Positions 15,452 through 25,697 of a stretch of DNA of 64,000 nucleotides are shown here, piece by piece. The stretch's first letter is position 1. Each line of letters opens with the position of its first letter. Location of the stretch: assembly GCA_013141385.1 (NCBI GenBank), contig JABFRB010000005.1, positions 1 through 64,000 of the forward strand. Reading direction: 5' to 3'. The notes under the pieces were generated by a model that was given only the letters and a program-made list of their open reading frames with translations, was not told where the DNA came from and did not search any database. The translations under genes and the position numbers were made by a program. The stretch is from Bacteroidales bacterium (lineage in GTDB: Bacteria > Bacteroidota > Bacteroidia > Bacteroidales > Tenuifilaceae).

Positions 15452-16219
15452 ATGACAATTATTCAAACAATTATTCTATCCATCATCGAAGGATTGACTG
15501 AATTTCTTCCAGTTTCATCAACCGGTCATATGATACTTGCTTCGAGTATAATGAAAATTCATGACGATGCTTTTGTAAAAACTTTTGAGATTGCAATTCA
15601 ACTTGGAGCAATTCTGGCCATAGTAATGCTTTATGCTAAACGTTTTTTTCAAGGATTTTCTATATATTTTAAACTCGGCACAGCCTTTCTTCCAACAGCA
15701 ATTATTGGTTTTTTAGCATATCCCTTTATTAAAGCCTATTTGTTCAATCCCGTAATTGTAGCCGTTTCGCTTATAGTAGGTGGTATAGTTCTTATTCTAA
15801 TCGACAAAAGGGTCGTCAACCAACAAAGTAAGACCGATGTACTTGAAAGTATAACCTATAAGAATGCTTTTTTCATAGGTCTTATTCAGTGCATTTCCAT
15901 GATACCCGGTGTATCAAGAGCTGCTGCTACAATTACAGGTGGTGTATTCAACGGTTTGAATAAAAAACAAGCAACTGAATTTTCTTTTCTTCTTGCCGTT
16001 CCAACCATGTTTGCTGCTACTGGATACGATTTATTAAAAACACCAATTATATTCTCAAAACATGAAATAATCCTTTTAGGAATTGGATTAATTGTTGCTT
16101 TTATTACTGCTTGGATTGCTGTAAAAATATTTCTTAAAATTGTAGAGAATTATGGGTTTAAGCATTTTGGTTACTATAGGATTATAATTGGTATCATTTT
16201 TCTACTATTGATAAGATAA
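15452..16219 (+). CDS. uppP: Undecaprenyl-diphosphatase (BacA/UppP)
   Basis: A 255-aa integral membrane phosphatase that removes a phosphate from undecaprenyl pyrophosphate, recycling the lipid carrier for peptidoglycan and other envelope polymers. The family motifs are intact: the glutamate-rich I-E13-G-L-T-E17-F-L-P-V-S-S-T-G-H26 segment at the N-terminus, and the inverted-repeat counterpart I-P-G-V-S-R-A-A-A-T in the middle. About seven to eight hydrophobic segments are visible. The length is slightly short of the E. coli protein but complete. It follows a secreted protein gene by 11 bp. Confidence 0.95.
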   Translation: MTIIQTIILSIIEGLTEFLPVSSTGHMILASSIMKIHDDAFVKTFEIAIQLGAILAIVMLYAKRFFQGFSIYFKLGTAFLPTAIIGFLAYPFIKAYLFNPVIVAVSLIVGGIVLILIDKRVVNQQSKTDVLESITYKNAFFIGLIQCISMIPGVSRAAATITGGVFNGLNKKQATEFSFLLAVPTMFAATGYDLLKTPIIFSKHEIILLGIGLIVAFITAWIAVKIFLKIVENYGFKHFGYYRIIIGIIFLLLIR

Positions 16220-16927
16220 CTAAAACCTAAAGTAATGAGATAAGGGTGTGGCTTTTGTCGCACCCTACTATGCAATATTAAATTCAAATAATTTTAGATT
16301 TAATGTAGGCAATAAGTATTGGAGTTGCATGGAATGAAACAAGACTGATGATATCTTGGGTTAGCAACAAGATAACTTGAAAATTGATTATCTAAATCCT
16401 AGATAAGGAAACTGAAAAGAGAGACACCCCCCGCACAAAAGCAAAGTTTGTTCGTTCTCTACTTGACTCCCTTCACTGTCTTATATCGCTTTGCTTACCA
16501 ATCCATTCAATTGATAGTCTATTATCGTGTTGTGAATCTTTTCGCTTTTGTCAAATGAATTTCTGCATTTGCACGTAGCGAAAAACTCCAAATCTGAAAA
16601 TATTAAAAAACCCGTCCTATTTATGAGCTTTTATAAAACACAAAGGATAAATAAATTTTTTGCATTGTAAACATAACAAATATCATTGTTTTAGCAAAAA
16701 AAAATATTATAAAATAAACCCATCCTCTTGTTTTTTTTAATAAAAAAAGTTTTACATTCGCCACTGCAATTGAAAAAACATATGCCATATATAGTTCTAT
16801 ATGTGACATTTATGTTGAATCTTGTTATAAAATAATTGTTGTGTTTTTATTTTTTATCAAAACGATCATTTGAACAAATTCATATGATCTGGCATTTTAT
16901 TAACTAAATATTTTAAAAACAATCCTT
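16220..16927. other. Long intergenic region, hairpin after uppP
   Basis: No gene is supported; a 62-codon minus-strand ORF at 16621-16809 looks like chance in very AT-rich DNA. A hairpin AGGGTGTG (16243-16250) / CGCACCCT (16259-16266) follows uppP but lacks a T-tract. The last 100 bp before hppA must hold its promoter; no box close to consensus stood out. Confidence 0.4.
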
Positions 16928-19354
16928 ATGACAAAAAAGTTTCTGGGCATGACTGGTGCGTTACTTTTCCCGATTGTAGTATCGGCCAGTGAGGCAGATT
17001 TGAAAATTCCTACGCTGGATTCAGGCCAAAACAATCTATTACTGTTTGGTTTTCTGATATGCTTATTGGGCTTCGGCTTTGGAGTATTTCAGTATTTAAA
17101 GGTAAAACGAATAAAGGCGCATTCATCAATGCTTGATGTAGCCCAAATAATATTCGAAACCTGTAAGACGTATCTTATTCAACAAGGTAAATTATTAATG
17201 ATTCTTTTTGCATTCATTGCAGCTTGTATCGTTTTTTATTTTGGGTATTTACAGCACAACTCTTTTGGTGGTGTAATGCTTATCCTGATGTGGGCAGTAA
17301 TTGGAATATTAGGTTCATATAGCGTTGCATGGTTTGGTATTCGTATGAATACACTTGCCAATAGCCGTATGGCTTTTGCCTCACTTGAAAGAAAGCCTGT
17401 AAAACTCTTTAATATACCCCTAGATGCGGGCATGTCAATAGGTGTGCTATTGATTTCTGTTGAGCTCATAATGATGCTTACTATACTTCTATTTGTTCCT
17501 CGCGAATATGCTGGAGCAAGCTTTATAGGATTTGCTATCGGTGAATCATTAGGTGCAAGTGTGTTAAGAATTGCTGGTGGAATTTTTACAAAAATCGCAG
17601 ATATTGGTGCCGACCTAATGAAGATTGTTTTTAATATAAAGGAGGATGACCCGAGAAACCCAGGTGTTATTGCTGACTGTACAGGTGATAATGCAGGTGA
17701 TAGCGTTGGGCCAACTGCCGATGGATTTGAAACATACGGTGTTACTGGTGTTGCACTTATATCTTTCATAGTACTTTCGGTTACAAATATTAAATATCAA
17801 ACTGAACTTTTAACCTGGATTTTTTTGATGCGAATACTGATGATTGTAACATCAGTACTTGCATATTGGATTAATAGGATTCATAGCACATATCTTTATA
17901 CTGGTAAAGACGATATCGACTTTGAACGTCCACTAACCCGACTAATTTGGATATCCTCTATCCTATCAATAATTGGAACGTTTATATCTAGTTATTTCCT
18001 AATCGGACCAGGAACAAACCTTGGGTCTGAACATCCTATTTTATGGTTGGCATTATCTGCTATTATCAGTTGTGGAACTTTAGGGGCTGCAATTATACCG
18101 GAATTAACTAAGAAATTTACAAGTCCAAACTCAAAGCACGTAAAAGAGGTTGTTCAGGTTTCTCGCGAAGGGAATTCATCCCTAACAATTCTCTCTGGAT
18201 TTGTAGCTGGTTGTTTTAGCGCATTTTGGATGGGAATCATATTCATAATGTTGATGTTTTCTGCGCTCATCATCAGTCGATTTGGCCTACATGAGATTAT
18301 GACCTACGAGACAATTTTTGCTTTTGGATTGGTTGCTTTTGGGTTTCTAGGTATGGGACCAGTTACTATTGCGGTTGATAGCTACGGACCTGTAACCGAT
18401 AATGCGCAATCGATTTACGAATTATCGCAAATTGAGCAGCGACCCGGTGTAGTAAAAGAAATTGAGCGTGATTTTGGATTTACTCCTGATTTTGAAAAAG
18501 CAAAATACTACCTAGAGGCCAATGATGGGGCTGGTAATACTTTCAAAGCAACAGCGAAACCTGTTCTAATCGGCACTGCAGTCGTTGGAGCAACAACCAT
18601 GATATTCTCGCTAATCTTAGTTATTCAAAACCAACTGAACATCGATCCCGATAAGATACTCAACCTGCTTAACCCATGGACAATAATTGGATTTATTGCT
18701 GGAGGTGCAGTTATTTACTGGTTTACAGGTGCATCCACTCAGGCAGTTACCACTGGAGCCCATAGAGCAGTTGAATATATTAAATTGCATATCAAACTTG
18801 ATGATGAAGCAGATACAAAAGCAAGTACTGAACACTCTAAAGAGGTGGTCAAAATTTGTACTCAGTACGCTCAGACCGGGATGTTCAATATTTTCATTGC
18901 GGTCTTCTCTTTCGCCTTAGCATTCGCCTTCATGTCGGCACCTACGGGAACCGGTGATGTAGCCAAAACCGCATCAATCTCATTATTTATAAGTTACCTA
19001 GTTTCTATAGCAGTTTTTGGCCTTTTCCAAGCCATTTTCATGGCCAATGCTGGAGGTGCTTGGGATAACGCCAAAAAAGTTGTTGAGGTAGATTTGAAAA
19101 TGAAGGGTACACCCATGCATGCTGCTACAATTATTGGCGATACAGTTGGCGATCCTTTTAAAGATACTGCATCGGTAACTTTGAATCCGATCATTAAGTT
19201 TACAACTCTTTTCGGGTTACTTGCCATGGAGATTGCTATTTCAGAATCATTTAGGGATTTAGCACCCTATGTAGGTGTGGTTTTCTTTGCTATTGCATTA
19301 TATTTTGTTTGGAGATCGTTCTATAAAATGCGTATTCCTGCAATTATTGAATAA
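16928..19354 (+). CDS. hppA: Membrane-bound proton-pumping pyrophosphatase
   Basis: An 808-aa membrane pyrophosphatase with about 16 hydrophobic segments. It couples cytoplasmic pyrophosphate hydrolysis to ion export across the inner membrane. The substrate site is visible: D-D-P-R-N-P-G near residue 240, running into D-C-T-G-D-N-A-G-D-S-V-G-P-T-A-D, and the C-terminal G-D-P-F-K-D-T. The sequence departs from the usual consensus (for example G-D-S-V-G-P-T-A-D in place of G-D-V-A-G-M-G-A-D), so this is a divergent subfamily. At the position that decides potassium dependence it has lysine (G-N-T-F-K540-A), which predicts a K+-independent enzyme. The transported ion (H+ most likely) is inference. 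Confidence 0.92.
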   Translation: MTKKFLGMTGALLFPIVVSASEADLKIPTLDSGQNNLLLFGFLICLLGFGFGVFQYLKVKRIKAHSSMLDVAQIIFETCKTYLIQQGKLLMILFAFIAACIVFYFGYLQHNSFGGVMLILMWAVIGILGSYSVAWFGIRMNTLANSRMAFASLERKPVKLFNIPLDAGMSIGVLLISVELIMMLTILLFVPREYAGASFIGFAIGESLGASVLRIAGGIFTKIADIGADLMKIVFNIKEDDPRNPGVIADCTGDNAGDSVGPTADGFETYGVTGVALISFIVLSVTNIKYQTELLTWIFLMRILMIVTSVLAYWINRIHSTYLYTGKDDIDFERPLTRLIWISSILSIIGTFISSYFLIGPGTNLGSEHPILWLALSAIISCGTLGAAIIPELTKKFTSPNSKHVKEVVQVSREGNSSLTILSGFVAGCFSAFWMGIIFIMLMFSALIISRFGLHEIMTYETIFAFGLVAFGFLGMGPVTIAVDSYGPVTDNAQSIYELSQIEQRPGVVKEIERDFGFTPDFEKAKYYLEANDGAGNTFKATAKPVLIGTAVVGATTMIFSLILVIQNQLNIDPDKILNLLNPWTIIGFIAGGAVIYWFTGASTQAVTTGAHRAVEYIKLHIKLDDEADTKASTEHSKEVVKICTQYAQTGMFNIFIAVFSFALAFAFMSAPTGTGDVAKTASISLFISYLVSIAVFGLFQAIFMANAGGAWDNAKKVVEVDLKMKGTPMHAATIIGDTVGDPFKDTASVTLNPIIKFTTLFGLLAMEIAISESFRDLAPYVGVVFFAIALYFVWRSFYKMRIPAIIE

Positions 19355-19682
19355 ACATTTTCATTTCAAAAAAGCCGTCTCAAAAATGAATTGAGACGGC
19401 TTTTTTAGGTTATTTTCAAAATGAATCTACCTTTAATTGAATTAAAAAAAACATTTCAAAACTGAAACCTCCATTATTTACACCGATTATACCAAAACAC
19501 ATCAAGTATAATATACACCAAATTTTTTTAAACATTCTCCTCCAAAAAATCGTAAACAATTCTGGCATTTAAATTGTATTCAAAATGGAGTTTAATAAAG
19601 ATTAAGAATTAAGACCCTATTAATCTTTCATTCAATTTTTATACATTTGATTTTTAGTATTTTTATCTTTTAAAATAATTTC
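19355..19682. other. Intergenic region after hppA
   Basis: It contains the hppA terminator. The remaining 270 bp are AT-rich with no recognisable feature. Confidence 0.5.
19368..19406 (+). terminator. hppA: Intrinsic terminator of hppA
   Basis: A 16-bp stem, AAAAAAGCCGTCTCAA against TTGAGACGGCTTTTTT, with a 7-nt loop, starts 14 bp after the stop codon. It ends in six T residues and should work in both directions. Confidence 0.9.
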
Positions 19683-20294
19683 ATGACTCCTCCTAAGGAA
19701 CACAATCATTTTCAGTCAATTAAAAAAGCGAAAAGAAACCAGTTGATGATCCATTTAAAAACTATGAGAAAAGTCCATTTCATAATAATAGGTATCCTGT
19801 TCACTCTTCCACCTACACTATTTGCTCAGTCCAAATCTTCAATTATTCTGGCAGATAATCTACTTATTACTCATTCGGTTAAGTGTTGTGGGTTAGACAA
19901 TTGTAGTTATTATCATCTAAAAGGTAATCCCCAGCCAGAGGATAAAAATATTTACAAGTTGATTGCCATTGGACAAGAAAATGAAATCAAAAAATACTTT
20001 AATGAGATTACTCTCGATGAATTAATGAGATCTGACACTGGAAATATTGTCAAGGCATTTAAAAAACTTAATACAAAAGAAAAGGTTACACGTACAATTT
20101 GGATTTTGGAGGAGGTCAAAAACCGAACCTTCGAAATTAAAAAATATGTTTACGAGGAACTCGAAAAGGTTGATTACAATAAACCATCGTTCTTTTTGAA
20201 ACAACTGATAAACAACTACTTTACTAATTTAAATGAAAAAGAAGTTACTCTGACTGAAAAGGTCACAGCGCTTCAAAAAAAGATGAATAGATAG
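19683..20294 (+). CDS. Secreted protein of unknown function
   Basis: The open frame gives 203 aa, but a normal signal peptide (hydrophobic core F-I-I-I-G-I-L-F-T-L, cleavage near F-A-Q) begins only at the methionines at 19746 or 19764. The real protein is probably 176-182 aa. The mature part has a Cys-Cys-x4-Cys cluster (K-C-C-G-L-D-N-C) followed by a mostly helical, lysine- and glutamate-rich region. I do not recognise it. It has no close neighbour on the same strand. Confidence 0.55.
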   Translation: MTPPKEHNHFQSIKKAKRNQLMIHLKTMRKVHFIIIGILFTLPPTLFAQSKSSIILADNLLITHSVKCCGLDNCSYYHLKGNPQPEDKNIYKLIAIGQENEIKKYFNEITLDELMRSDTGNIVKAFKKLNTKEKVTRTIWILEEVKNRTFEIKKYVYEELEKVDYNKPSFFLKQLINNYFTNLNEKEVTLTEKVTALQKKMNR

Positions 20295-20507
20295 CCAAGA
20301 TAATTTTTAAAAAATGCTCCATTAATAAGATCTATTTCAGTAAATTTGATAAACTTGAAATATTTCTGGAATCACTTAAGCATTCATTTAAAACCTGAAT
20401 ATCTTGATTCTTTTAGAATAGGTAAAAGTCTAAAAACTATATTTGTATATAAATTATCTAACGATATTAACATAATTCCAATAATTATTAATTTAATAAT
20501 AAAGCAT

Positions 20508-20864
20508 ATGAAGAAGTCAATTATTTACTTGGTAACCTTTTTATCAATCGCTTTCATGTTTAACTCTTGTACGAAAGATGATAATTTTGATGAAGCACTA
20601 CTTGCAGGGAAATGGCAATCGGGTACTGTTTTTTTCAGATACTCAAGCGATGGTAATGGTGTTACATGGGATACTGCTGATGATGTTACGGAAGCTGAAG
20701 GTCAAATATTCACTTGGACATTAAAGAAAGCGGAGTTGACTCAAATACATATTATGTCTATTGGGGGCAACGTACCAAAAGTTTATACTGTAACTGAATT
20801 AACCACAACTTCGCTTAAGTATCATGATAGTTTTGGCGTGAACTACTCATTTACAAAGGTGTAA
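20508..20864 (+). CDS. Small lipocalin-like lipoprotein
   Basis: A 118-aa lipoprotein: the signal peptide ends in the lipobox F-N-S-C (Cys22), followed by an Asp-rich tether and a beta-strand-rich domain beginning L-A-G-K-W-Q-S-G. This is the pattern of the many small lipocalin-like lipoproteins of Bacteroidota. The frame is open to 20346, but the residues before 20508 are AT-rich filler and the signal peptide fixes the start at 20508. The ligand is unknown. A terminator follows. Confidence 0.7.
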   Translation: MKKSIIYLVTFLSIAFMFNSCTKDDNFDEALLAGKWQSGTVFFRYSSDGNGVTWDTADDVTEAEGQIFTWTLKKAELTQIHIMSIGGNVPKVYTVTELTTTSLKYHDSFGVNYSFTKV

Positions 20865-20898
20865 CCTAACTTTATTCTTCGAAACAATTGGTGTATTG

Positions 20899-20936
20899 CC
20901 AATCTAAAGGGTATTGACATACGCCTTTTAGATTGG
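20899..20936 (+). terminator. Intrinsic terminator
   Basis: CCAATCTAAAGGG pairs with CCTTTTAGATTGG across a 12-nt loop (one G-T pair), followed by TTTGAG, 35 bp past the lipoprotein stop codon. Confidence 0.7.
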
Positions 20937-21062
20937 TTTGAGTTAATTAGGTTAATCAAATAAAATCCTAGTGACTTGTTGGTTCTTCAAACGGAGACAC
21001 TCACAAGTTAGTTTTTCAGCAATTTGCGTTTTTTTAGTCTTTAAAAACAAAATCGTACAGTA

Positions 21063-24000
21063 ATGAAAAAAATATTTAAAAGAATACTAATTGGATTTGT
21101 TGTATTGATATTTCTTCTGGTATCAACCATTGGAATCGCAATATGGTTTGTTTTTACCCCTGAAAAACTAACACCAATAATTCGTAAACAAGCCGCTAAG
21201 TATATCACCTGTAAATCCGAAATAGGAAAAGTAGAACTTACCTTCTTTAGTACTTTTCCACAGTTTGGTTTAAAGGTTAGTAAGTTTGTGTTGATAAATC
21301 CAGTGATCAATGCACCCTCAGATACTTTGATTAGTACTGATCAACTAATTGGTGCTGTTGATGTACGAGCATGGTGGAAACGCAATGAACTGGTATTAAC
21401 AAATCTGCAACTATGCAATGGAAAAATAAATGCATTTGTTGATAGTTTAGGGCACACTAACTTTGATATTACCCCTAAAGATACAATTCCAGCACCTCCA
21501 GATACGACAAAATCTGAAATGCCATTTCGATTTATCGATATAAAGAATGTTGAATTTGATAACATTGCTCTTACCTACCTCGACAAAACCCAAAAGATGC
21601 AGGCAAAAATAGACAACCTAGTTGTTCTTTTCTCAGGGTCATTAATCTCCGATACTCTTAATATGCATTTGAATGTTAATGACTGTATAATGTCATTTAA
21701 TTACGAGGGGGAAGACTATTTGAAGAATGCATCGATAAAGATGAATATGCCTGCGCAAGTAATTTTATCGAAACAGTTCATAAAATTTGGTGATGCTGAA
21801 GCTTCTGTCAATGATATAAGTTTAGCTTTCACAGGCACTGTTGAGAACGATACAATTCATAAAAGAATTAATACTGATATTAACTATAAAAGCAAGACAT
21901 TCCCTATAACAAGTGCTATTACACTAATACCGCCATCCTATCAATCATATGTAGAAGGATTGAATGCCGTTGGCACAGCTTCCTCCGATGGCAAAATCAC
22001 CGGGTTTTATTCCGACACAAAGTATCCATTAATGGATATACATATAGTACTTTACGAAGGGACTATTAAATATGCAAGCCTTCCATTACCGCTAACTAAT
22101 ACACAAGGGGATTTTACATTCTACTCCGATTTAGCTGACGATGCGTTGACCTATTTTCGCATCAATAAGTTCAGTGCCAACACACCCAAATCGTCATTTA
22201 GCACAAGTGGTATAATTACGCATTTATTTTCCGATATCTACTGCGATTTGACCACCTCAACGAACAATCTCAATCTTGTTGAATTTGCACCTATGATTCC
22301 AGCCGATATGAAGATGACCATAAAGGGAAATGCTTCTGGTACGATTAGGACAGCCTTCTCAATGTCGCAGTTGGATAAAATGCTTTTGGATAAGATGAAA
22401 TTTTCAGGTTCAGTAGCACTCTCAAACTTCGATGTGCTATATGATAGCATTTATATGAAAACGGATTACTCAACAGTTGATTTTTCATTGCCAAACTCCA
22501 ATACATCTAATAAGAATACACAATTTGTCTATTCAAAAATAAAATCAAAAAACCTTGAGGCTGGTACGTTGAAAAGTTATAAAACCTTCATGAAGAATGC
22601 CTTGATATCTCTTGAGACTTCTGATGTAATGGATACTACTCGATTACCAGATGTAGTTTGTACTTTTGCTATCGACTCACTTGCTGCAAGTATGGATACT
22701 ATAAAATTCACAGCACGTAAGCCTAGCGGAAATTTCACTATGTCATCCAAATCCAAAAAGGATAAAAATTCACAGGATAAAATAGTACTGGCCTATAGCA
22801 ATGAAAGAATGGAAACCAACATGGGTTCCAAAATGTCAATGCGAATGAACAAAGCCAATTTAAATGCAGATGTTGTTAACTTCATGACCAATCCAGCAAT
22901 TAAACTTGCTTTTTCAGGAAATAGTTTGGCAATGCGAATGGATACAATCACTGTTGGTATGGATAAAGCGCAAATGAATACTGAAGTTACTGACTACTCA
23001 ACTCAGCCTAAAGTAAAATTTGCTTATTCAAGTGATAATTTAGATATTCAAATGGGTAAAAATAATTCGGTACGAGTTTACAAAATCCAAATGAACACTG
23101 ATGTAGCAAACGATACAACTCAAAAAGACATATTTTTACAATGGCCCGTAAAAGGTTCTCTAAATATGGAAAATGGAATGATATCTATGTCATCATTTAC
23201 CAAACCCTTTGAAATTCCTTCCATTAGAATGGATTTTGATCCAGAAGTATTTAATATAAAGGAAAGTAAACTAAAGATTGACAGATCTGATTTTAGTCTT
23301 ACAGGAACATTAAAAAATATTAAATCATACTTCAAGAAAGACTCACTTCTACGTGGTAATTTCAATTTTGAGTCAAATCAAACCGATGTGTTACAACTAA
23401 TGAGTTTAACAAGTGGTATTGGTAGCGAAAAGACCGATTCGATTACCAAACCTGCTACTGCGGATCCTGCTACTGCATCTGGCCCATACATGGTTCCTAA
23501 AGGAATGGATGTAACACTTAGAACAAAAATTAATAAAGCATTTTTTGGCACCGAAATAGCCAAAGACATTAGCGGAGATGTAAGAGTAAAAGATGGTATT
23601 CTGGTATTGAATGATTTAATTTTCACAACACCAGCATCCAAAATGCAACTTACTGCAATGTATAAAACACCAAGAAAAAATCATATTTATGCAGGGTTCG
23701 ACTATCATATGCTTGACATAGAAATTGAATCGCTACTTAAAATGATTCCAGATTTGGACTCAATAATGCCGATGCTTCGTTCATTTAAGGGTAAAGGTGA
23801 GTTTCATATGGCAGCAGAGACCTACCTCGATTCAATGTATAATCCCAAAAAATCGACTATACGTGGAGCCTCATCAATTAAAGGTCATGATCTTGTCCTG
23901 ATGGATGGTGAAACCTTTTCCGGAATATCCAAAATGTTATTTTTTAATAAAAAAACTGAAAATAAGGTAGATAGTTTATCGGCAGAGTTTACCGTCTTCA

Positions 24001-24290
24001 AGCAGGAAATTGATGTTTATCCATTCATGTTGGTAATGGACAAATATAAAGCGGTGGTTTCTGGTCGACATAATATGGATATGAGCTTTAACTACGACAT
24101 TTCTCTTGTTCAACCTTTAAAACTCTGCTTAAATATAAGTGGTACTATGGATAAGATGAAAAAACGACTTGTAAAGTGTAAATATGGAGATCTATACCGT
24201 CCCACATCTAGGATGATGGTTCAAAACAAACAATTGGAGTTGCGAAGGATAATTCGTGAATCGCTACTTAAGAATGTAAAAAAAGAATAG
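21063..24290 (+). CDS. AsmA-like envelope protein
   Basis: A 1075-aa protein with one N-terminal transmembrane anchor (residues 9-32) and a very long periplasmic part dominated by repeating short beta strands, typical of the AsmA/TamB-like superfamily. The AsmA hallmarks are an F-x-P-E-K-L-T-P-I-I segment right after the anchor and I-G-K-V-E-L-T-F-F-S-T-F-P-Q-F-G near residue 60. Such proteins are thought to form lipid-conducting grooves between the inner and outer membranes. A low-complexity Thr/Ala/Pro stretch near residues 790-815 separates the C-terminal domain. It ends at a terminator shared with the convergent gldB. Confidence 0.85.
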   Translation: MKKIFKRILIGFVVLIFLLVSTIGIAIWFVFTPEKLTPIIRKQAAKYITCKSEIGKVELTFFSTFPQFGLKVSKFVLINPVINAPSDTLISTDQLIGAVDVRAWWKRNELVLTNLQLCNGKINAFVDSLGHTNFDITPKDTIPAPPDTTKSEMPFRFIDIKNVEFDNIALTYLDKTQKMQAKIDNLVVLFSGSLISDTLNMHLNVNDCIMSFNYEGEDYLKNASIKMNMPAQVILSKQFIKFGDAEASVNDISLAFTGTVENDTIHKRINTDINYKSKTFPITSAITLIPPSYQSYVEGLNAVGTASSDGKITGFYSDTKYPLMDIHIVLYEGTIKYASLPLPLTNTQGDFTFYSDLADDALTYFRINKFSANTPKSSFSTSGIITHLFSDIYCDLTTSTNNLNLVEFAPMIPADMKMTIKGNASGTIRTAFSMSQLDKMLLDKMKFSGSVALSNFDVLYDSIYMKTDYSTVDFSLPNSNTSNKNTQFVYSKIKSKNLEAGTLKSYKTFMKNALISLETSDVMDTTRLPDVVCTFAIDSLAASMDTIKFTARKPSGNFTMSSKSKKDKNSQDKIVLAYSNERMETNMGSKMSMRMNKANLNADVVNFMTNPAIKLAFSGNSLAMRMDTITVGMDKAQMNTEVTDYSTQPKVKFAYSSDNLDIQMGKNNSVRVYKIQMNTDVANDTTQKDIFLQWPVKGSLNMENGMISMSSFTKPFEIPSIRMDFDPEVFNIKESKLKIDRSDFSLTGTLKNIKSYFKKDSLLRGNFNFESNQTDVLQLMSLTSGIGSEKTDSITKPATADPATASGPYMVPKGMDVTLRTKINKAFFGTEIAKDISGDVRVKDGILVLNDLIFTTPASKMQLTAMYKTPRKNHIYAGFDYHMLDIEIESLLKMIPDLDSIMPMLRSFKGKGEFHMAAETYLDSMYNPKKSTIRGASSIKGHDLVLMDGETFSGISKMLFFNKKTENKVDSLSAEFTVFKQEIDVYPFMLVMDKYKAVVSGRHNMDMSFNYDISLVQPLKLCLNISGTMDKMKKRLVKCKYGDLYRPTSRMMVQNKQLELRRIIRESLLKNVKKE

Positions 24291-24342
24291 GATTATCCAT
24301 TAATTGTTAATTCAATGGATACTGACTAGTAATTTAGGATTA

Positions 24343-24389
24343 AACAGAAACGCCAAATCTTAAAGTTTTGAAGATTTAGCGTTTCTGTT
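24343..24389. terminator. Bidirectional terminator
   Basis: AACAGAAACGC-C-AAATCTT and AAGATTT-A-GCGTTTCTGTT pair over 18 positions with one mismatch and a 9-nt loop; TTTTTT follows on the plus strand. It sits between the convergent AsmA-like and gldB genes. Confidence 0.85.
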
Positions 24390-24398
24390 TTTTAAAAA

Positions 24399-25418
24399 TT
24401 ACGGACGATATTTTGATCGATTAAAAATTTTCTGATAGTCACGTTCTTTCATCAATTGTTGAAAGGAAATCTCCTTGTTATTCTTCAAATACGAATCGAC
24501 AATTCGATAACCTAACCAAACAACAGCCCTCCCGGGTGATTCCTGAGAAAAACCTGATGTAAATGGTGCATCATTAATATATTTATTGATAATGAATGAA
24601 TCGGTAATAAAAAGCATCTTATTCTCAATAAAATAAGTCCAAAGCTGTTTCTCATTATTTTTGCACCACTTCATTTTGACTGGCGAAAAGCCAAAAATCA
24701 AACTATCAGATTGCTCCGAAAGCATTTTTTTAGTAAAATACATCAACTTTCCCTCATAGATAATATTGTTAATCATATTATCGATTGAATCGTTGAAAGG
24801 AAACTCACCAATAGCCCATGCCCGCATACAATCCGAAGTAATCTTTGAGGGTTTCATATTCCTAATTGAATATTTGGGTATACCTAAACTAAGATAATAA
24901 CTACAATCACCACCTAAATATCTATCAAGACCAACACCTAAGAGGTTATCATCTAACATTGTTGATAGGTTAAAACCCGAAACAAATGAATAAACAGTTG
25001 GTATATTATTGTTTGGAAAGTAATAATGATAACGTTTAAAAGCATCGGTGAATTCATCGTTTAGTTTATCCAAATTAGGGAAAACATCCTGAACTTTTTT
25101 ATAGGTGTCCTTAACCATCGGATTGGTAACAAAACTCTCTAAATATCCAGCAAAACCAGGCTCATCAATTTTGCCAATTTTTATTATCCCCTCCCCAAAT
25201 AGTTGGAAAAAGCGTCCATATTCATGTGATAGTTTAGGTATTGAGTTTCTCATACTATCTGGGTTAATGCTAAATAAAGCCTTATCAAACCGCTTAATTT
25301 GAACACTAACATCTATTTTATTTAAATTAATATCATCATGTTTACTCCAGCATGAACTTAAAGTAATTACAGCAAGTAGAAGGAGGTAAAGAAAACTTCT
25401 TTTCATTTTCATGTTCAA
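24399..25418 (-). CDS. gldB: Gliding motility lipoprotein GldB
   Basis: A 339-aa lipoprotein with a clear lipobox (T-L-S-S-C, Cys about 23). The body has the GldB-family features: I-K-R-F-D near the mature N-terminus, a Y-L-G-G-D-C-S-Y-Y-L-S-L-G-I-P-K-Y motif in the middle, and a C-terminal S-P-G-R-A-V-V-W-L-G-Y-R-I-V-D-S-Y. GldB is needed for gliding in Flavobacterium and is conserved more widely in Bacteroidota, where it is linked to the T9SS/gliding apparatus; its reaction is not known. It may start at the first Met (25418) or the third (25406). Confidence 0.88.
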   Translation of the reverse strand: MNMKMKRSFLYLLLLAVITLSSCWSKHDDINLNKIDVSVQIKRFDKALFSINPDSMRNSIPKLSHEYGRFFQLFGEGIIKIGKIDEPGFAGYLESFVTNPMVKDTYKKVQDVFPNLDKLNDEFTDAFKRYHYYFPNNNIPTVYSFVSGFNLSTMLDDNLLGVGLDRYLGGDCSYYLSLGIPKYSIRNMKPSKITSDCMRAWAIGEFPFNDSIDNMINNIIYEGKLMYFTKKMLSEQSDSLIFGFSPVKMKWCKNNEKQLWTYFIENKMLFITDSFIINKYINDAPFTSGFSQESPGRAVVWLGYRIVDSYLKNNKEISFQQLMKERDYQKIFNRSKYRP

Positions 25419-25697
25419 TTAATTTATCAGGAATCAAATATAATGAAATTAGAATCGCAAATCTTGATATTTTGAGTTACCAGCCTCACTAAAACTTCCT
25501 CTCTATTATTGCAATAAATCGTGGCTTTATATTTTTCATTTTATTCAATCATATCACTTGTTAGTTTCCGCACATTTTATAAACAGTTTATCAAAGTTTT
25601 TTGGGTGATTATAAAAAAATAAAGTAAGTTTGAAACTAAACGTAATCTTTAATGTTATTATTTACGTACAATATTTAAAATTGATATAAAAATAGTG
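25419..25697. other. Divergent intergenic DNA
   Basis: AT-rich spacer between gldB (minus) and a small plus-strand ORF. It presumably holds the gldB promoter; no clear box was identified. Confidence 0.4.

Noticed and set aside
16621-16809. 62-codon minus-strand ORF upstream of hppA
   Set aside because: Phe/Lys/Ile-rich translation of poly-A/T DNA; no neighbour or start signal supports it.
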